From Fulvimarina sp040239565 (GTDB lineage: Bacteria; Pseudomonadota; Alphaproteobacteria; Rhizobiales; Rhizobiaceae): DNA of 64,000 bases. A program made the position numbers and the translations under genes. The notes under the pieces are model-generated. The model had not been told where the DNA came from and searched no databases. It saw only the letters and a list, made by a program, of their open reading frames with translations. The stretch spans positions 186,001 to 250,000 of the forward strand of contig NZ_JBEHWS010000003.1 of the NCBI RefSeq assembly GCF_040239565.1, written 5' to 3'. How positions within the stretch are numbered: the stretch's first letter is position 1; every line of letters starts with the position of its first letter. Positions 1 to 9,203 of the stretch are shown here, in pieces.

Positions 1-2
1 TC

Positions 3-947
3 GGCCTTCTCGCGACGCCGCGCAATTTCGACGCGATCCTGATCCCCGGCATCCTGCTCGCGTTCTTCCTCATCTTCGTCGCGCGGCCGGTCGCGGTCTG
101 GCTTTGCCTGCTGCCCTTCGGCTTCCGCAAGCGGGAAACCCTCTTCATCTCCTGGGTCGGCCTGCGCGGCGCGGTCTCGATCCTTCTCGCCATCCTGCCG
201 ATCCTCGGCGGCATCGAGGGCTTCTACGCCTTCTTCAACATCGCCTTCGTCATCGTCCTCACTTCGCTTCTGCTACAGGGCTGGACGCTTGCGAGCGTGG
301 CGCGATGGCTCCGGCTCACGGTCCCGCCACGCATCGGCCCGATCGAGAAATTCGAGCTCGAACTCCCCGGCGCGGCCGATCACGAACTTCTTTCCTACCG
401 GGTCGTGGAGGGCAGCCCGGTCGCCACCGGCTCGCGCGTACCGCGCTGGGCCCGGCCATCCTTGGTCATCCGCAACGGGCGCTCCATGCGCTATCAGTAT
501 GCAGGGCGCCTTCAGCCGGGAGACTACGTCTATCTTTTCATCTCGCCGCGCTTCCCGCCGCTTCTCGACCGTCTCTTCGCCAGCCGATCGCCGGTCGAGG
601 AGGACGACGAAGAATTCTTCGGCGAATTCACCATCAATCCGGCTTCGCCCGCCGCATCGCTCGCGGAGGCCTACGGTTTCGATCTTCCGGAAGAAGAACG
701 GGAGCTGACGGTCGACGAGCTGATGTCCCGCCGCCTCGGTGGTTATCCCTCCTATGGCGACCGCGCGCCGATAGGACCGGTGGAACTCATCGTTCGCGAG
801 ACCGGACCGGATCGAACCATCGTCAGCGCGGGCCTCTCGCTCTCGCCCCCTGACAATACGCTCCTGCCGATCTTCAGAAGCACCAAGGAAGGCCGCTCCG
901 CGATCAGACGTCTTTTCCGGCGAGCCAAGTCGAACGATCAGAATTGA
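3..947 (+). CDS. nhaP2: K+/H+ antiporter (NhaP2/CvrA type), 3' part
   Basis: This is the C-terminal ~314 residues of an inner-membrane cation:proton antiporter of the CPA1/NhaP2 family, open from the window edge (first whole codon at 3). The visible part has three hydrophobic segments (about residues 11-39, 47-68 and 73-103). The second carries the family motif GLRGAVSILLAILPI. A ~210-residue cytoplasmic tail follows. Its part around RNGRSMRYQYAGRLQPGDYV looks like a TrkA-C (RCK-C) regulatory domain, and the last ~80 residues fit the small domain that ends NhaP2 proteins. Family members exchange potassium (or other monovalent cations) for protons. The N-terminal transport helices are outside the window, so substrate preference cannot be judged. 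Confidence 0.85.
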   Translation, partial: GLLATPRNFDAILIPGILLAFFLIFVARPVAVWLCLLPFGFRKRETLFISWVGLRGAVSILLAILPILGGIEGFYAFFNIAFVIVLTSLLLQGWTLASVARWLRLTVPPRIGPIEKFELELPGAADHELLSYRVVEGSPVATGSRVPRWARPSLVIRNGRSMRYQYAGRLQPGDYVYLFISPRFPPLLDRLFASRSPVEEDDEEFFGEFTINPASPAASLAEAYGFDLPEEERELTVDELMSRRLGGYPSYGDRAPIGPVELIVRETGPDRTIVSAGLSLSPPDNTLLPIFRSTKEGRSAIRRLFRRAKSNDQN

Positions 948-1047
948 AGTCCCTCTTCGGCACGATCTGCCTATCACCGCCAGTCATGCGATTTCTTCGC
1001 TTGCCGCAGGCGCGGCCAAAACCGTACAAAGACGCCAAACATCAGAG

Positions 1048-1070
1048 CGGGCCTTTTGTATAAAGGTCCG
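1048..1070 (+). promoter_or_regulatory. Stem-loop in the pgk leader
   Basis: CGGGCCTTT and AAAGGTCCG form a 9-bp stem (one G-T pair) with a 5-base TGTAT loop. It ends 31 bases before the pgk start. No T-tract follows, so it is more likely a leader structure or protein site than a terminator. Function unknown. Confidence 0.3.
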
Positions 1071-1101
1071 GACAAACGAAAGAGTTGGGTTCGACCTTCA
1101 G

Positions 1102-2298
1102 ATGACCTTCCAGTTCAGAACGATTGACGACGCGGACGTCACCGGAAAGCGCGTCCTCGTGCGCGTCGATTTCAATTTGCCGATGAAAGACGGGAAGGTC
1201 ACGGACGCAACGCGCATCGACCGCGCTCTGCCGACCATTGCGGAGCTTGCCGAGAAGGGCGCACGGGTCATCCTGCTCGCCCATTTCGGCCGTCCGAAAG
1301 GCGAGCCCAATCCCGCCATGTCATTGAAGCCGATCGCCGAAGTCCTGTCCGAGCGTCTCGGAAAGCCGGTCGGTTTCGCCGATGACTGTATCGGCCCCGT
1401 CGCCGCCGGGATCGTCGAAATGCTGAAGGACGGCGATGTCGTTCTTCTCGAAAACACCCGCTTCCATGCCGGCGAAGAGGCGAACGCGCCGGAATTTGCC
1501 GAAAGCCTCGCCTCCCTTGGCGATATCTACGTCAACGACGCGTTCTCCGCCGCCCACCGGGCCCACGGCTCCACGGAGGGCGTCGCCCACCACCTGCCCT
1601 CTTATGCCGGCCGTACCATGCAGGCGGAAATCGAGGCCCTTCAGGCCGGTCTGGAAGCCCCGGAAAAACCGGTCGTCGCGATCGTCGGCGGCTCAAAGGT
1701 TTCCACGAAGATCGACGTCCTCACAAATCTTCTCGATCGGGTGGACAGTCTCGTCATCGGCGGCGGCATGGCCAACACCTTCCTTGCGGCAAAAGGCGTC
1801 AATGTCGGCCAGTCGCTCTGCGAGCACGATCTTGCAGACACCGCGCGCTCCATCATGAAGCGCGCGGATGAAAAGGGCTGCGAGATCCTGCTCCCGACCG
1901 ATGTCGTCGTCGCCCGCCAGCTGCGCTCAGGCGGATCGACCGAGACCGTCCCTGTCGAGGAAACGCCCGAGGACATGATGATCCTCGACGCCGGTCCGGA
2001 ATCGCTGAAAGCCGTGAACGAACGGCTCGACAACGCGAAAACCCTCGTCTGGAACGGCCCCCTCGGCGCCTTCGAGGTCGAGCCTTTCGACGAGGCGACT
2101 ATCGGCGCGGCGCGACATGCGGCGGAGTTGACCCGAGGCGGAAAGCTGGTTTCCATCGCGGGCGGCGGTGATACGGTGGCAGCTCTCAACCAGGCCGGTG
2201 TCAGCGATGATTTCAGCTATATCTCGACGGCGGGCGGCGCTTTCCTCGAATGGATGGAAGGCAAGGCCCTCCCCGGAGTGGAGGTCTTGAAGGAATGA
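1102..2298 (+). CDS. pgk: Phosphoglycerate kinase
   Basis: Cytoplasmic glycolytic/gluconeogenic kinase that transfers phosphate between 1,3-bisphosphoglycerate and ADP. At 398 residues it has the usual family length. The order of family motifs is complete: VRVDFNLPMKDG near the N-terminus, HFGRPKG, LLENTRFH, NDAFSAAHRAHGSTEG, GGSKVSTKI, VIGGGMANTFL, WNGPLGAFE, and the nucleotide-binding SIAGGGDTVAAL near the C-terminus. The ATG at 1102 matches the conserved N-terminus (MTFQFRTIDD) although the upstream ribosome-binding site is weak. Its stop overlaps the start of the SGNH hydrolase by 4 bases, so the two are probably cotranscribed. Glyceraldehyde-3-phosphate dehydrogenase, often next to pgk, is not in the window. 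Confidence 0.97.
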   Translation: MTFQFRTIDDADVTGKRVLVRVDFNLPMKDGKVTDATRIDRALPTIAELAEKGARVILLAHFGRPKGEPNPAMSLKPIAEVLSERLGKPVGFADDCIGPVAAGIVEMLKDGDVVLLENTRFHAGEEANAPEFAESLASLGDIYVNDAFSAAHRAHGSTEGVAHHLPSYAGRTMQAEIEALQAGLEAPEKPVVAIVGGSKVSTKIDVLTNLLDRVDSLVIGGGMANTFLAAKGVNVGQSLCEHDLADTARSIMKRADEKGCEILLPTDVVVARQLRSGGSTETVPVEETPEDMMILDAGPESLKAVNERLDNAKTLVWNGPLGAFEVEPFDEATIGAARHAAELTRGGKLVSIAGGGDTVAALNQAGVSDDFSYISTAGGAFLEWMEGKALPGVEVLKE

Positions 2299-3086
2299 GC
2301 CAACTGAGCTTCGAGGAAGTCGTTCCTCCCTTCGACGGGTTCGCCGCCGGCGGTATTGCCGCCTCCGGCAAGACCGCTCTCATTTCGTGGCTGCTGCTGC
2401 CCGTCTATATCTGGCAGGGCATCCGAGCCCGCAGGCGCATCATCCGCATGGGCCCGCCGGTCGGCCCGCTCACCGGCTTCGTCGGCACCGAATCCGTCAA
2501 GGACGCGGCCGTCCGCCTCCTCGTCATCGGCGATTCCAGCGCCGCCGGCGTCGGCGTCGACCGGATCGAGGATTCACTCGGGCCCAAACTCGCCGAGCGG
2601 ATATTCGCCATCACCGGCAGATCGGTCTTCTGGCGCACCGCCGGCTCGAATTCCGCCGTGTCGGCCGATGTTAGGGACCATGTCGTGCCCAACCTCGCCC
2701 GCGAGGCCTTCACCCATATCGTCCTGATGATCGGCACCAACGACGCCAAGAACTTCCACGGCGCCAAGCGATTCAAGAAGGGTTTCGGCACCCTTCTCTA
2801 CGCGCTGAGGGCGAAATGGCCCGAAGCGCGCCTCGTCTGGTCTCCACCGGTCGACATGAAACGCGTTCCGGCGCTGCCGCGCGCGCTGGCCCATGTCCTT
2901 GAGCTGCGCGCACGGATCATCCGGCGCATGGGCACTGCGCTCTGCTTCGAACGCGGCGCCATCGTGGCAACCACGCTTCCGCGCGTCGAACCGCTCGGTT
3001 TTTCGCGCGACGGCTTCCACGCTTCGGCCGATGGTTATGTCTATTACGCCAGTCATCTCCTCGATTATGTGATAGAGCGCCGCTGA
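2295..3086 (+). CDS. SGNH/GDSL-type hydrolase, membrane-anchored
   Basis: 263-residue protein of the SGNH hydrolase superfamily (esterases, acetylhydrolases). The catalytic blocks are visible: GDSSAAGVG (block I, nucleophile Ser), the Gly in RTAGSNSA (block II), GTNDAK (block III) and DGFHAS with the Asp/His pair (block V). A hydrophobic stretch at about residues 24-38 (ALISWLLLPVYIWQG) suggests an N-terminal anchor. An upstream in-frame ATG exists at 2250, but the ATG at 2295 is better because AAGGA lies just ahead of it and it gives an ATGA overlap with pgk. Substrate unknown; cell-envelope O-acyl groups are a guess. Confidence 0.8.
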   Translation: MSQLSFEEVVPPFDGFAAGGIAASGKTALISWLLLPVYIWQGIRARRRIIRMGPPVGPLTGFVGTESVKDAAVRLLVIGDSSAAGVGVDRIEDSLGPKLAERIFAITGRSVFWRTAGSNSAVSADVRDHVVPNLAREAFTHIVLMIGTNDAKNFHGAKRFKKGFGTLLYALRAKWPEARLVWSPPVDMKRVPALPRALAHVLELRARIIRRMGTALCFERGAIVATTLPRVEPLGFSRDGFHASADGYVYYASHLLDYVIERR

Positions 3087-3370
3087 GCGGATCGTCCTTA
3101 AGCAAGACCGGTTTCGCCAAACCAAAAGTGGCGCGAAGCCTGCTCCCGAACTGTTCGGTGGCCGCTTCCGCCGGGTTTCGCCCTCTTCTGGACGAATTCG
3201 CTGCCTACTAGTCACAGGCAGGGGGATGAATCACCGAAAGCCGCACCAAACGGCTCCGGAGATTCGACTCTCCACGTCAACGTTTCTTTAACTATCCGCG
3301 AGACCCGTGTTTCGCGTCTGGTTCCTATGGAAAACCTTTCGCCGGATAGTTCGTAAGGAGGACTTCGACC

Positions 3371-4183
3371 GTGAATCGATGGAATGGAGCAGAGCGCTTC
3401 CTGGCCCTCAAACGCCTCGTCGGCGAACACCGAACACCCGGCGAAATAGCGATCCACTTCCTCGGCACGACGACCTTCCGCTTCATGCTTCTCGCCGTCG
3501 CCATCTCCGGCGTCGCCTTCGCGGTCCGCACGAGCGACGCTTTCCAGACGGTCCAGTTCGCCGCCATCAACGCCGAGACGAAACGTCAGGTCGCGGGCGC
3601 TGCGAACCTCATCAATCCGGACCGCTCGGCCGCGACACAGATCACCGCCGCCAAGCCGCGACTCCTGAAGACCGTCGCGCTCGAACGCAAGCAGCCCGAG
3701 CCGGTCAAACAGCCGGAGCCCAAACAGGCTGAAGAGACCGGCATAATCGCCGCCTCCCCCGACACGCTCTGCAAGACCCTCGGCAAAGGCGCTGAATGGG
3801 ACAAGAGCCCGCTCTTCGACGGCGAGAACGAGTGCTACGGCAATCAGGACGGCGAAGGCTTCTCGATCGCCCAGATCGCCCGCGGCCCGGCAGGCTCCGA
3901 GGTCGACACACTCCGCTTCAAGCTTGATCTCGAAGACGAGAAAGCGGCCGACGACGCGACCGAAGTCCTAACCAAGGAGCTCGACGAAGCGCTCGCCCTC
4001 GGTAAGGTCACCGCGCCCTCCGGTTTCGTCGAAAGCGTTTCCAAGCTTGAAGACATCAAGGCGACGTCCGGCGCCCTCGCCTTCAACTTCGAGCGCGAGA
4101 TCGGCGCCGCCAACCGCTTCAATCTCGTCATCCAGAAAAAATCCGACGATAAGAGCGACCGCCTCGTTCAACGGCGGCCTTGA
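3371..4183 (+). CDS. Hypothetical protein with one N-terminal membrane helix
   Basis: 270 residues, start codon GTG at 3371 chosen because AAGGAGG sits 9 bases upstream (3355-3361). One hydrophobic helix (about residues 37-54, FMLLAVAISGVAFAVRT) is followed by an Ala/Lys/Pro-rich linker with KQPEP repeats near residue 105. The extracytoplasmic C-terminal domain contains two cysteines (DTLCKTLG and NECYGNQ) that could form a disulfide. No enzyme motif is recognised. A single-pass, periplasm-facing protein is the most that can be said. It stands alone, preceded by a ~280-bp gap. Confidence 0.7.
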   Translation: MNRWNGAERFLALKRLVGEHRTPGEIAIHFLGTTTFRFMLLAVAISGVAFAVRTSDAFQTVQFAAINAETKRQVAGAANLINPDRSAATQITAAKPRLLKTVALERKQPEPVKQPEPKQAEETGIIAASPDTLCKTLGKGAEWDKSPLFDGENECYGNQDGEGFSIAQIARGPAGSEVDTLRFKLDLEDEKAADDATEVLTKELDEALALGKVTAPSGFVESVSKLEDIKATSGALAFNFEREIGAANRFNLVIQKKSDDKSDRLVQRRP

Positions 4184-4412
4184 CGTAGCGGGCACTGGCT
4201 CCTTTTCGTTTTTCGATTTGATTTGAATATCTTGAGGCGCTTCCGCAGGTCGGCGTGAGCGCTCGAAGCCTGCGCCTGTGGCGTTTTGCCCTCCCTAGCA
4301 TCGTTCAAAATGGATTGTTTCGCCCTTGCGAAACAAAGTCGCCGTCCCTTCGTTCAGCCTTACCAAACGCGCTCTCTACGGGGCGGCATCTCATTTCGGA
4401 AAACATTAGGTA

Positions 4413-4673
4413 ATGGCTGAAAAACTGAAAGAATCCGACGCCAAGCAGGGACGCTCGGGTCGACCGATCCTCATCGTCCTCATCGCGGGCGTCGCCCTCA
4501 TCGTCGTCGGATATTTGATCGTCGGAGCCGTTGGCGTGTCCTCATCGCCGGACGGTAGTCTCGAACAGACCGAATCCATCGAATCCTCCGACGCCCCGGC
4601 CGCGGATGGCGAAGTCGTATCTCCCGAGGAGAGCGACCCGCAGGAGAACAGCGGCGTCAACGTGCCCGATTGA
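4413..4673 (+). CDS. Small membrane protein, unknown function
   Basis: 86 residues: a basic cytoplasmic start (MAEKLKESDAKQGRSGRP), one strongly hydrophobic helix (about 19-41) and an acidic Ser/Glu/Asp/Pro-rich tail ending NVPD. Codon use matches the neighbours. The layout resembles small membrane anchors seen widely in alphaproteobacteria, with no recognised domain. Confidence 0.6.
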   Translation: MAEKLKESDAKQGRSGRPILIVLIAGVALIVVGYLIVGAVGVSSSPDGSLEQTESIESSDAPAADGEVVSPEESDPQENSGVNVPD

Positions 4674-4700
4674 GGTCTCTGAGGATGAAGGCGGAGGTTC

Positions 4701-5711
4701 CTATTCCGCCTCGTCCTCATAGCCCACCAGATGAAGCGGGCGCGCCGCGACGCCTTGAAGCTCGCACCAGCGCACCAGTGCTTCTTCCCGGCCGTGGGTC
4801 ACCCACACCTCTTCCGCTTCCACATCCTTGATCGTCTGTGTCAGCTCGTCCCAGTCGGCATGGTCCGACAGGATGAGCGGCAGTTCGACGCCCCGTTGGC
4901 GCGCCCTTTGGCGCACCCGCATCCAGCCGGAAGCAAAGCTCGCCACCGGGTCCGGAAACCGTCGCGCCCATTTGTCGGCGAAGGCGGACGGCGTCCCGAC
5001 GATCAGCGCCCCGGCGAAGTCCCCCTTCTTCCCGTTCTCGATCGTTGCGGGCAGAAGCTCGCCCAGATCCACGCCCTCACGCTGATAGAAGTCGCACAGC
5101 TTCTTCAGCGCGCCGTGGATATAGATCGGCCTGTCATATCCCGCCTCGCGCACATGCCGGATCACCCGCTGGGCCTTCCCCAGCGCGTACGCCCCGACGA
5201 TATGCGCCCGCTCGGGAAACCGCCGCATTGAGGCGAGCAGCTTCTCCACCTCCGCGGCCGTGTCCGGATGGCGGAAAACGGGAAGTGCGAAGGTCGCCTC
5301 GGTGATGAAGACATCGCATTTCACCGGCTCGAACGTCGCGCAGGTCGGATCGCGACGCCGCTTGTAGTCGCCCGAGGCGACGATCCGTATCCCCTTCCAC
5401 TCGACGGCAATCTGCGCCGAGCCGTAAACATGGCCGGCCGGGTGGAAGCTCACCGTCACGTCGCCGATCTTCGTCGTCTCGCCCAGCCCAGCCGGCTGGC
5501 GGGTTTCGCAGAAATTCTCGCCATAGCGGATCGCCATGATGTCCAGCGTCTCGCGCGTCGCCATCACGGCGCGATTGCCCGGCCGCGCATGGTCGGCATG
5601 GCCGTGGGTGACGAGCGCGCGGTCCACCCTGCCCACCGGATCGATGTAGAAATCGCCGGGCGGACAGTAGAGTCCCTCGCGGGTCGGGCGGAGAAGATCG
5701 TCGGCTTTCAT
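4701..5711 (-). CDS. Ligase-associated DNA exonuclease (metallo-beta-lactamase fold)
   Basis: 336-residue protein of the beta-CASP/MBL group annotated as ligase-associated DNA damage-response exonuclease (formerly 'mRNA 3'-end processing factor'). The metal-binding THGHADHARPGN motif is near residue 35, followed by the conserved HPAGHVYGSAQI, DYKRRRDPTC, EATFALPVF and a C-terminal SDHADWDEL motif. In many bacteria it is encoded with an ATP-dependent DNA ligase, an Lhr-type helicase and a phosphoesterase. Here the helicase is ~8 kb away (13.3-15.8 kb) and no ligase or phosphoesterase is in the window. Its role in repair is inferred from the family. Confidence 0.88.
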   Translation of the reverse strand: MKADDLLRPTREGLYCPPGDFYIDPVGRVDRALVTHGHADHARPGNRAVMATRETLDIMAIRYGENFCETRQPAGLGETTKIGDVTVSFHPAGHVYGSAQIAVEWKGIRIVASGDYKRRRDPTCATFEPVKCDVFITEATFALPVFRHPDTAAEVEKLLASMRRFPERAHIVGAYALGKAQRVIRHVREAGYDRPIYIHGALKKLCDFYQREGVDLGELLPATIENGKKGDFAGALIVGTPSAFADKWARRFPDPVASFASGWMRVRQRARQRGVELPLILSDHADWDELTQTIKDVEAEEVWVTHGREEALVRWCELQGVAARPLHLVGYEDEAE

Positions 5712-5823
5712 GCCCTGTCAGATAGGCGCGCCTGCCCGCAGCCAAAGGGGCCTTTCGCCGCTGGCATTAAGCCGCGACCGCGCTTAATCATGGCTATCGC
5801 AGTGCAGCACGAGATTCGCCTCG

Positions 5824-6531
5824 ATGACCGACGACGCCGCCCCCCGGACCCATCACCATCCCGATCCGAAGACGGCCGAGGGCTTTTCCGAGGCGGTCCA
5901 ACCCATCCGCTGGCGCTTCGGCGACTGGCACGCGACGCCCACCCATCACACGCCGCTGGAGGATGCCCAGGCGATCCTCACCGGCGTCGTCCTCGCCACC
6001 CTCGGCATCGCGATCCTCGCCCATCTCGGCCTTCTGACGAGCGGCGTCGCGGGTCTCGCTCTCATCGCTTCTTACGCGACAGGCCTCAATGTCGGCCTCG
6101 CCTTCTTCCTCATCAATCTGCCCTTCTACATCCTCGCCGCGATGCGCATGGGCAAAGCCTTCACCATCAAGACCTTCATCGCCATCGCGCTCCTCTCCGC
6201 CGCGACGGCCGTGCAGCCGGACTATTTCACCTTCGGCGAGATCAACCGGGCCGTTGGCGCGGTCACCGCCGGCCTCCTGATCGGCTTTGCCCTCCTCGCC
6301 CTCTTCCGCCACCGCGCCAGCCTCGGCGGCGCGGGCATTCTGGCAATCTTCCTGCAAGACAAGCTCGGCTGGCGCGCCGGCCTCACCCAGCTCGGCATCG
6401 ACCTCGTCATCCTCGGCCTCGCCTTCACCGTGGTCGACGGCGTTTCGGTCCTCTACTCCATCCTCGGCGCTCTCTGCCTCAACGGCTTCCTCGCCATCAA
6501 CCACCGCACGGACCGGTATCTGGCCAAGTAA
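5824..6531 (+). CDS. YitT family membrane protein
   Basis: 235-residue integral membrane protein with about five to six hydrophobic helices from residue 50 on. The family-type segments TSGVAGLALIASYATG and GGAGILAIFLQDKLGWRAG place it in the YitT/DUF161 group, whose transport function is unproven. The first ~45 residues are His/Asp-rich and soluble. The C-terminus (about the last 45 codons) is duplicated in decayed form at 8815-8950. Confidence 0.75.
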   Translation: MTDDAAPRTHHHPDPKTAEGFSEAVQPIRWRFGDWHATPTHHTPLEDAQAILTGVVLATLGIAILAHLGLLTSGVAGLALIASYATGLNVGLAFFLINLPFYILAAMRMGKAFTIKTFIAIALLSAATAVQPDYFTFGEINRAVGAVTAGLLIGFALLALFRHRASLGGAGILAIFLQDKLGWRAGLTQLGIDLVILGLAFTVVDGVSVLYSILGALCLNGFLAINHRTDRYLAK

Positions 6532-6777
6532 GCACGCGGTCCCTATCACCGGATGGAAAATGATCACCGCTTTGCACCGTCACCGGCGTTCAAGTCAAAG
6601 CCAGCGCAAGACGACCGCTCGGTAGCTGCCAGCATGATAATTCACATTATTAACTGCGTTTCACCTCTATTGGGCTCGATATCGCGACCCATTTTTCTTC
6701 AAAAAATTTTTTATGCTTCGTCTTCAAGGTTTGAGAAGGCATTTTGGACATAAAGGACGAAACAACGGAGCATCTCG

Positions 6778-8769
6778 ATGTTGCGAAACGTCCCCCACGC
6801 CCTCTCGGCCATTCCTCGTAGCGGTCTCGTTTCGTCGTTTCGGTCGAACCGATCGGGGAACTTCGGCATGATCACTGCACTGATCCTGCCGACCATTCTC
6901 GTCATGGTCGGAGCGGTGATCGATCTCTCCGGCATCCACATGGCCAAGCGAAAGATGCAGGCCTCGCTCGATCAGGCGGCAATAACGGCGGCCCGCAACG
7001 CCACGACGCTCGACGAGAACGCGATGAAGACCGTCGCCGACGCGTCCTTCTTCGCCAACATGGGTATCGAACGCCGGGATGATACGCAGCTCTTCTACCA
7101 GGGCACCGAACAGAGCGACGGCAACCGGCTTGTAAAGCTTGCCGCGACCCAGGACTACAAAACCATCTTCGGCTCCGCGCTCAACAATTTCACGAACGGC
7201 AAGCTCGATTGGGCAACTTTCAGGATCGACACGTCGAGCGAAGTCGCATTCGATGTCCGCTCCCTGGAACTTGCGCTCGTCCTCGATAACTCGGGCTCCA
7301 TGGGCTGGGCGGAGGGTACCGACTTCGTGACGGCAGCGCCTGGTCTTTCGAAGCTCGATACGCTCAAGGATGCAGCGACGAGCCTCGCTGAGGACCTGAT
7401 GGCCGTGAACGACCGCGGCATGACGACAACGTCCGTCAGGTTCGGCATCGTTCCCTTTTCATCCATGGTCAATGTCGGCAAATCGCATCAGAATGCATCC
7501 TGGATCGACCGATATGGCGAGTCCTCGATCCACCACGAAAATCTCGATTGGAAGCGCTGGAAGAACTACGACGGCAGCCAGCTCGCCGAAAGGAAGAACA
7601 ACCGCTGGGTCCGCAAATCCGATGGCCAGATCCTGACCCGGCAGTGGATCTACGACAACGCGAAGGTCGTCTCCGGCTCCGAGACATGCTCCGGCTACTG
7701 GCCGAACTACACGTGTAAGCCCAAGCCGACGAGCACCTATACGAGCGGCACGAGGCGTTTTGCCAACGGATGGAAGGGCTGTGTGGAGTCCCGGCCCGGC
7801 AACCTCGCGATCTCCGATGCCGCACCCAACACATCCAGTCCCGACACCCTGTTCGTCCCAAGCTTCGCGCCCGACGAGCGCAACTGGGACCCGTCCCTGC
7901 ACAACGACTATGTGGACAGCATGTTCAACGGCGCCTACCGCGAACCCGATGGCGTCGGTTCGAGCGAATGGGCGACTTCGGGCGGCGAAAGCACGGCGAT
8001 CACCTATACGCGCGACACGATCCGGCGCGGCGGCCAGGCCGACGTCAACAAATATCTGATGAGCACACGCGCAAGCCGCCTCGACGGGGCCGATGACGGC
8101 CCCAACAAGGGTTGCGGCACACAGCCCGTTACGGCGCTCACCAAGGACCTCGCCAGCATCAAGACGAAGATCGGCGAGCTGACCGCCGTCGGCGCGACGA
8201 ACATCGTCGAGGGCCTCGCATGGGGATGGCGGCTCCTCTCGCCCGGAGCTCCTTTCACCGAGGGCGCTCCCTACTCGGACGATTCCACCATGAAGGCCAT
8301 CATCCTGATGACCGACGGCGCCAACACCTACAATCCGTCCTATGTCAGCAACGGCGCGGCGGTCGACATCGACAACGAGAACGACTCGACCTACGGGACG
8401 TTCGGATACGCCACGCTTCAGAACGGCTCGAACGGCGAGAAGAACGGACGTCTTCTCAACGTTGCGGGCACCTACGGAAAGAGCGGACAAAACCTGGTGT
8501 CGGCGATGGACACCGCGACGGCGACCCTCTGCAACAGCGTCAAGAACGAAAACCGCAAGCCCGACGGAACCGACGGCATTCTCCTCGTCACGATCGCCTT
8601 CGATGTCGACGACGGCTCTCCGGTAAAGAACCTCTTGAAGAACTGCGCCTCCAACGGCCTCACCGACCCGACCCAGAAGCTCTACTTCGACGCCAAGAAC
8701 AAGACGGACCTTCTCGCCGCCTTCACCAAGATCACCGAAGAAGTCTCCTCGCTGCGGATCGCCAGATAG
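6778..8769 (+). CDS. TadG-like pilus assembly protein with von Willebrand factor A domain
   Basis: 663 residues. A type-IVb-pilin-like N-terminus has one helix (about residues 28-52) and the TadE/TadG pattern of small polar residues just before it (SGNFGMITALILPT). The large extracytoplasmic part is a split VWA domain. The metal-ion-dependent adhesion motif DNSGS begins at Asp170, and the second half has MTDGANTY around residue 511. The region between (about 230-440) is rich in Trp, Tyr, Asn and Cys (CSGYWPNYTC) and looks like an inserted surface domain. GGAG at 6767-6770 supports the ATG. No other tad/cpa genes are near, so it is an orphan copy. The upstream 246 bp (6532-6777) are AT-rich with no gene and probably hold its promoter. 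Confidence 0.82.
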   Translation: MLRNVPHALSAIPRSGLVSSFRSNRSGNFGMITALILPTILVMVGAVIDLSGIHMAKRKMQASLDQAAITAARNATTLDENAMKTVADASFFANMGIERRDDTQLFYQGTEQSDGNRLVKLAATQDYKTIFGSALNNFTNGKLDWATFRIDTSSEVAFDVRSLELALVLDNSGSMGWAEGTDFVTAAPGLSKLDTLKDAATSLAEDLMAVNDRGMTTTSVRFGIVPFSSMVNVGKSHQNASWIDRYGESSIHHENLDWKRWKNYDGSQLAERKNNRWVRKSDGQILTRQWIYDNAKVVSGSETCSGYWPNYTCKPKPTSTYTSGTRRFANGWKGCVESRPGNLAISDAAPNTSSPDTLFVPSFAPDERNWDPSLHNDYVDSMFNGAYREPDGVGSSEWATSGGESTAITYTRDTIRRGGQADVNKYLMSTRASRLDGADDGPNKGCGTQPVTALTKDLASIKTKIGELTAVGATNIVEGLAWGWRLLSPGAPFTEGAPYSDDSTMKAIILMTDGANTYNPSYVSNGAAVDIDNENDSTYGTFGYATLQNGSNGEKNGRLLNVAGTYGKSGQNLVSAMDTATATLCNSVKNENRKPDGTDGILLVTIAFDVDDGSPVKNLLKNCASNGLTDPTQKLYFDAKNKTDLLAAFTKITEEVSSLRIAR

Positions 8770-8814
8770 GCGAGAAGCCGCTCGGGCCTCACGCGGGTCA
8801 GGCACGCTTGAAGT

Positions 8815-8950
8815 GCTGCGACCTCGTCATCCGGGAACTCGCCTTCGTCGTGGTCGACTGGGTCTCGTCCGCTACTCCATCCTCGGCGCCCTTTGCCTCA
8901 ACGGCTTTTTGGCCACCGATCACCGTACGGTCCGGCATCTGGCGAAACAG
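8815..8950 (+). pseudogene. Decayed duplicate of the yitT 3' end
   Basis: These ~135 bases align with 6395-6531, the last ~45 codons of the YitT gene. Shared stretches include CTCGTCATCC, CTCGCCTTC, GTGGTCGAC, CTACTCCATCCTCGGCGC and TGCCTCAACGGCTT. A one-base deletion near 8868 breaks the frame and the terminal AAGTAA has become AAACAG, so it cannot encode the domain. The rest of the 8770-9203 gap holds no gene. Confidence 0.8.
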
Positions 8951-9203
8951 TGGTGCTTTGCACCAGCAAGCCGGGCGTACTCTCTTCCCCGAAATTGGCG
9001 ACCACCAACGCTTATTCAGAGCGAAGATATCGGTGATTGAACATGAAAACGGCGGGCGCGGCAGCATAAAGCCTAAAAACCAGGAGGTGCGGACGCGCCC
9101 GAAACACCTCAGCTTCAGCCGGACAAGTCAAGCAGCGGAACAGATTGTTAAGATAGGTCGCCTACTGAAAATCATAACACCTGTTCCAATCGAGGACGCA
9201 CCA

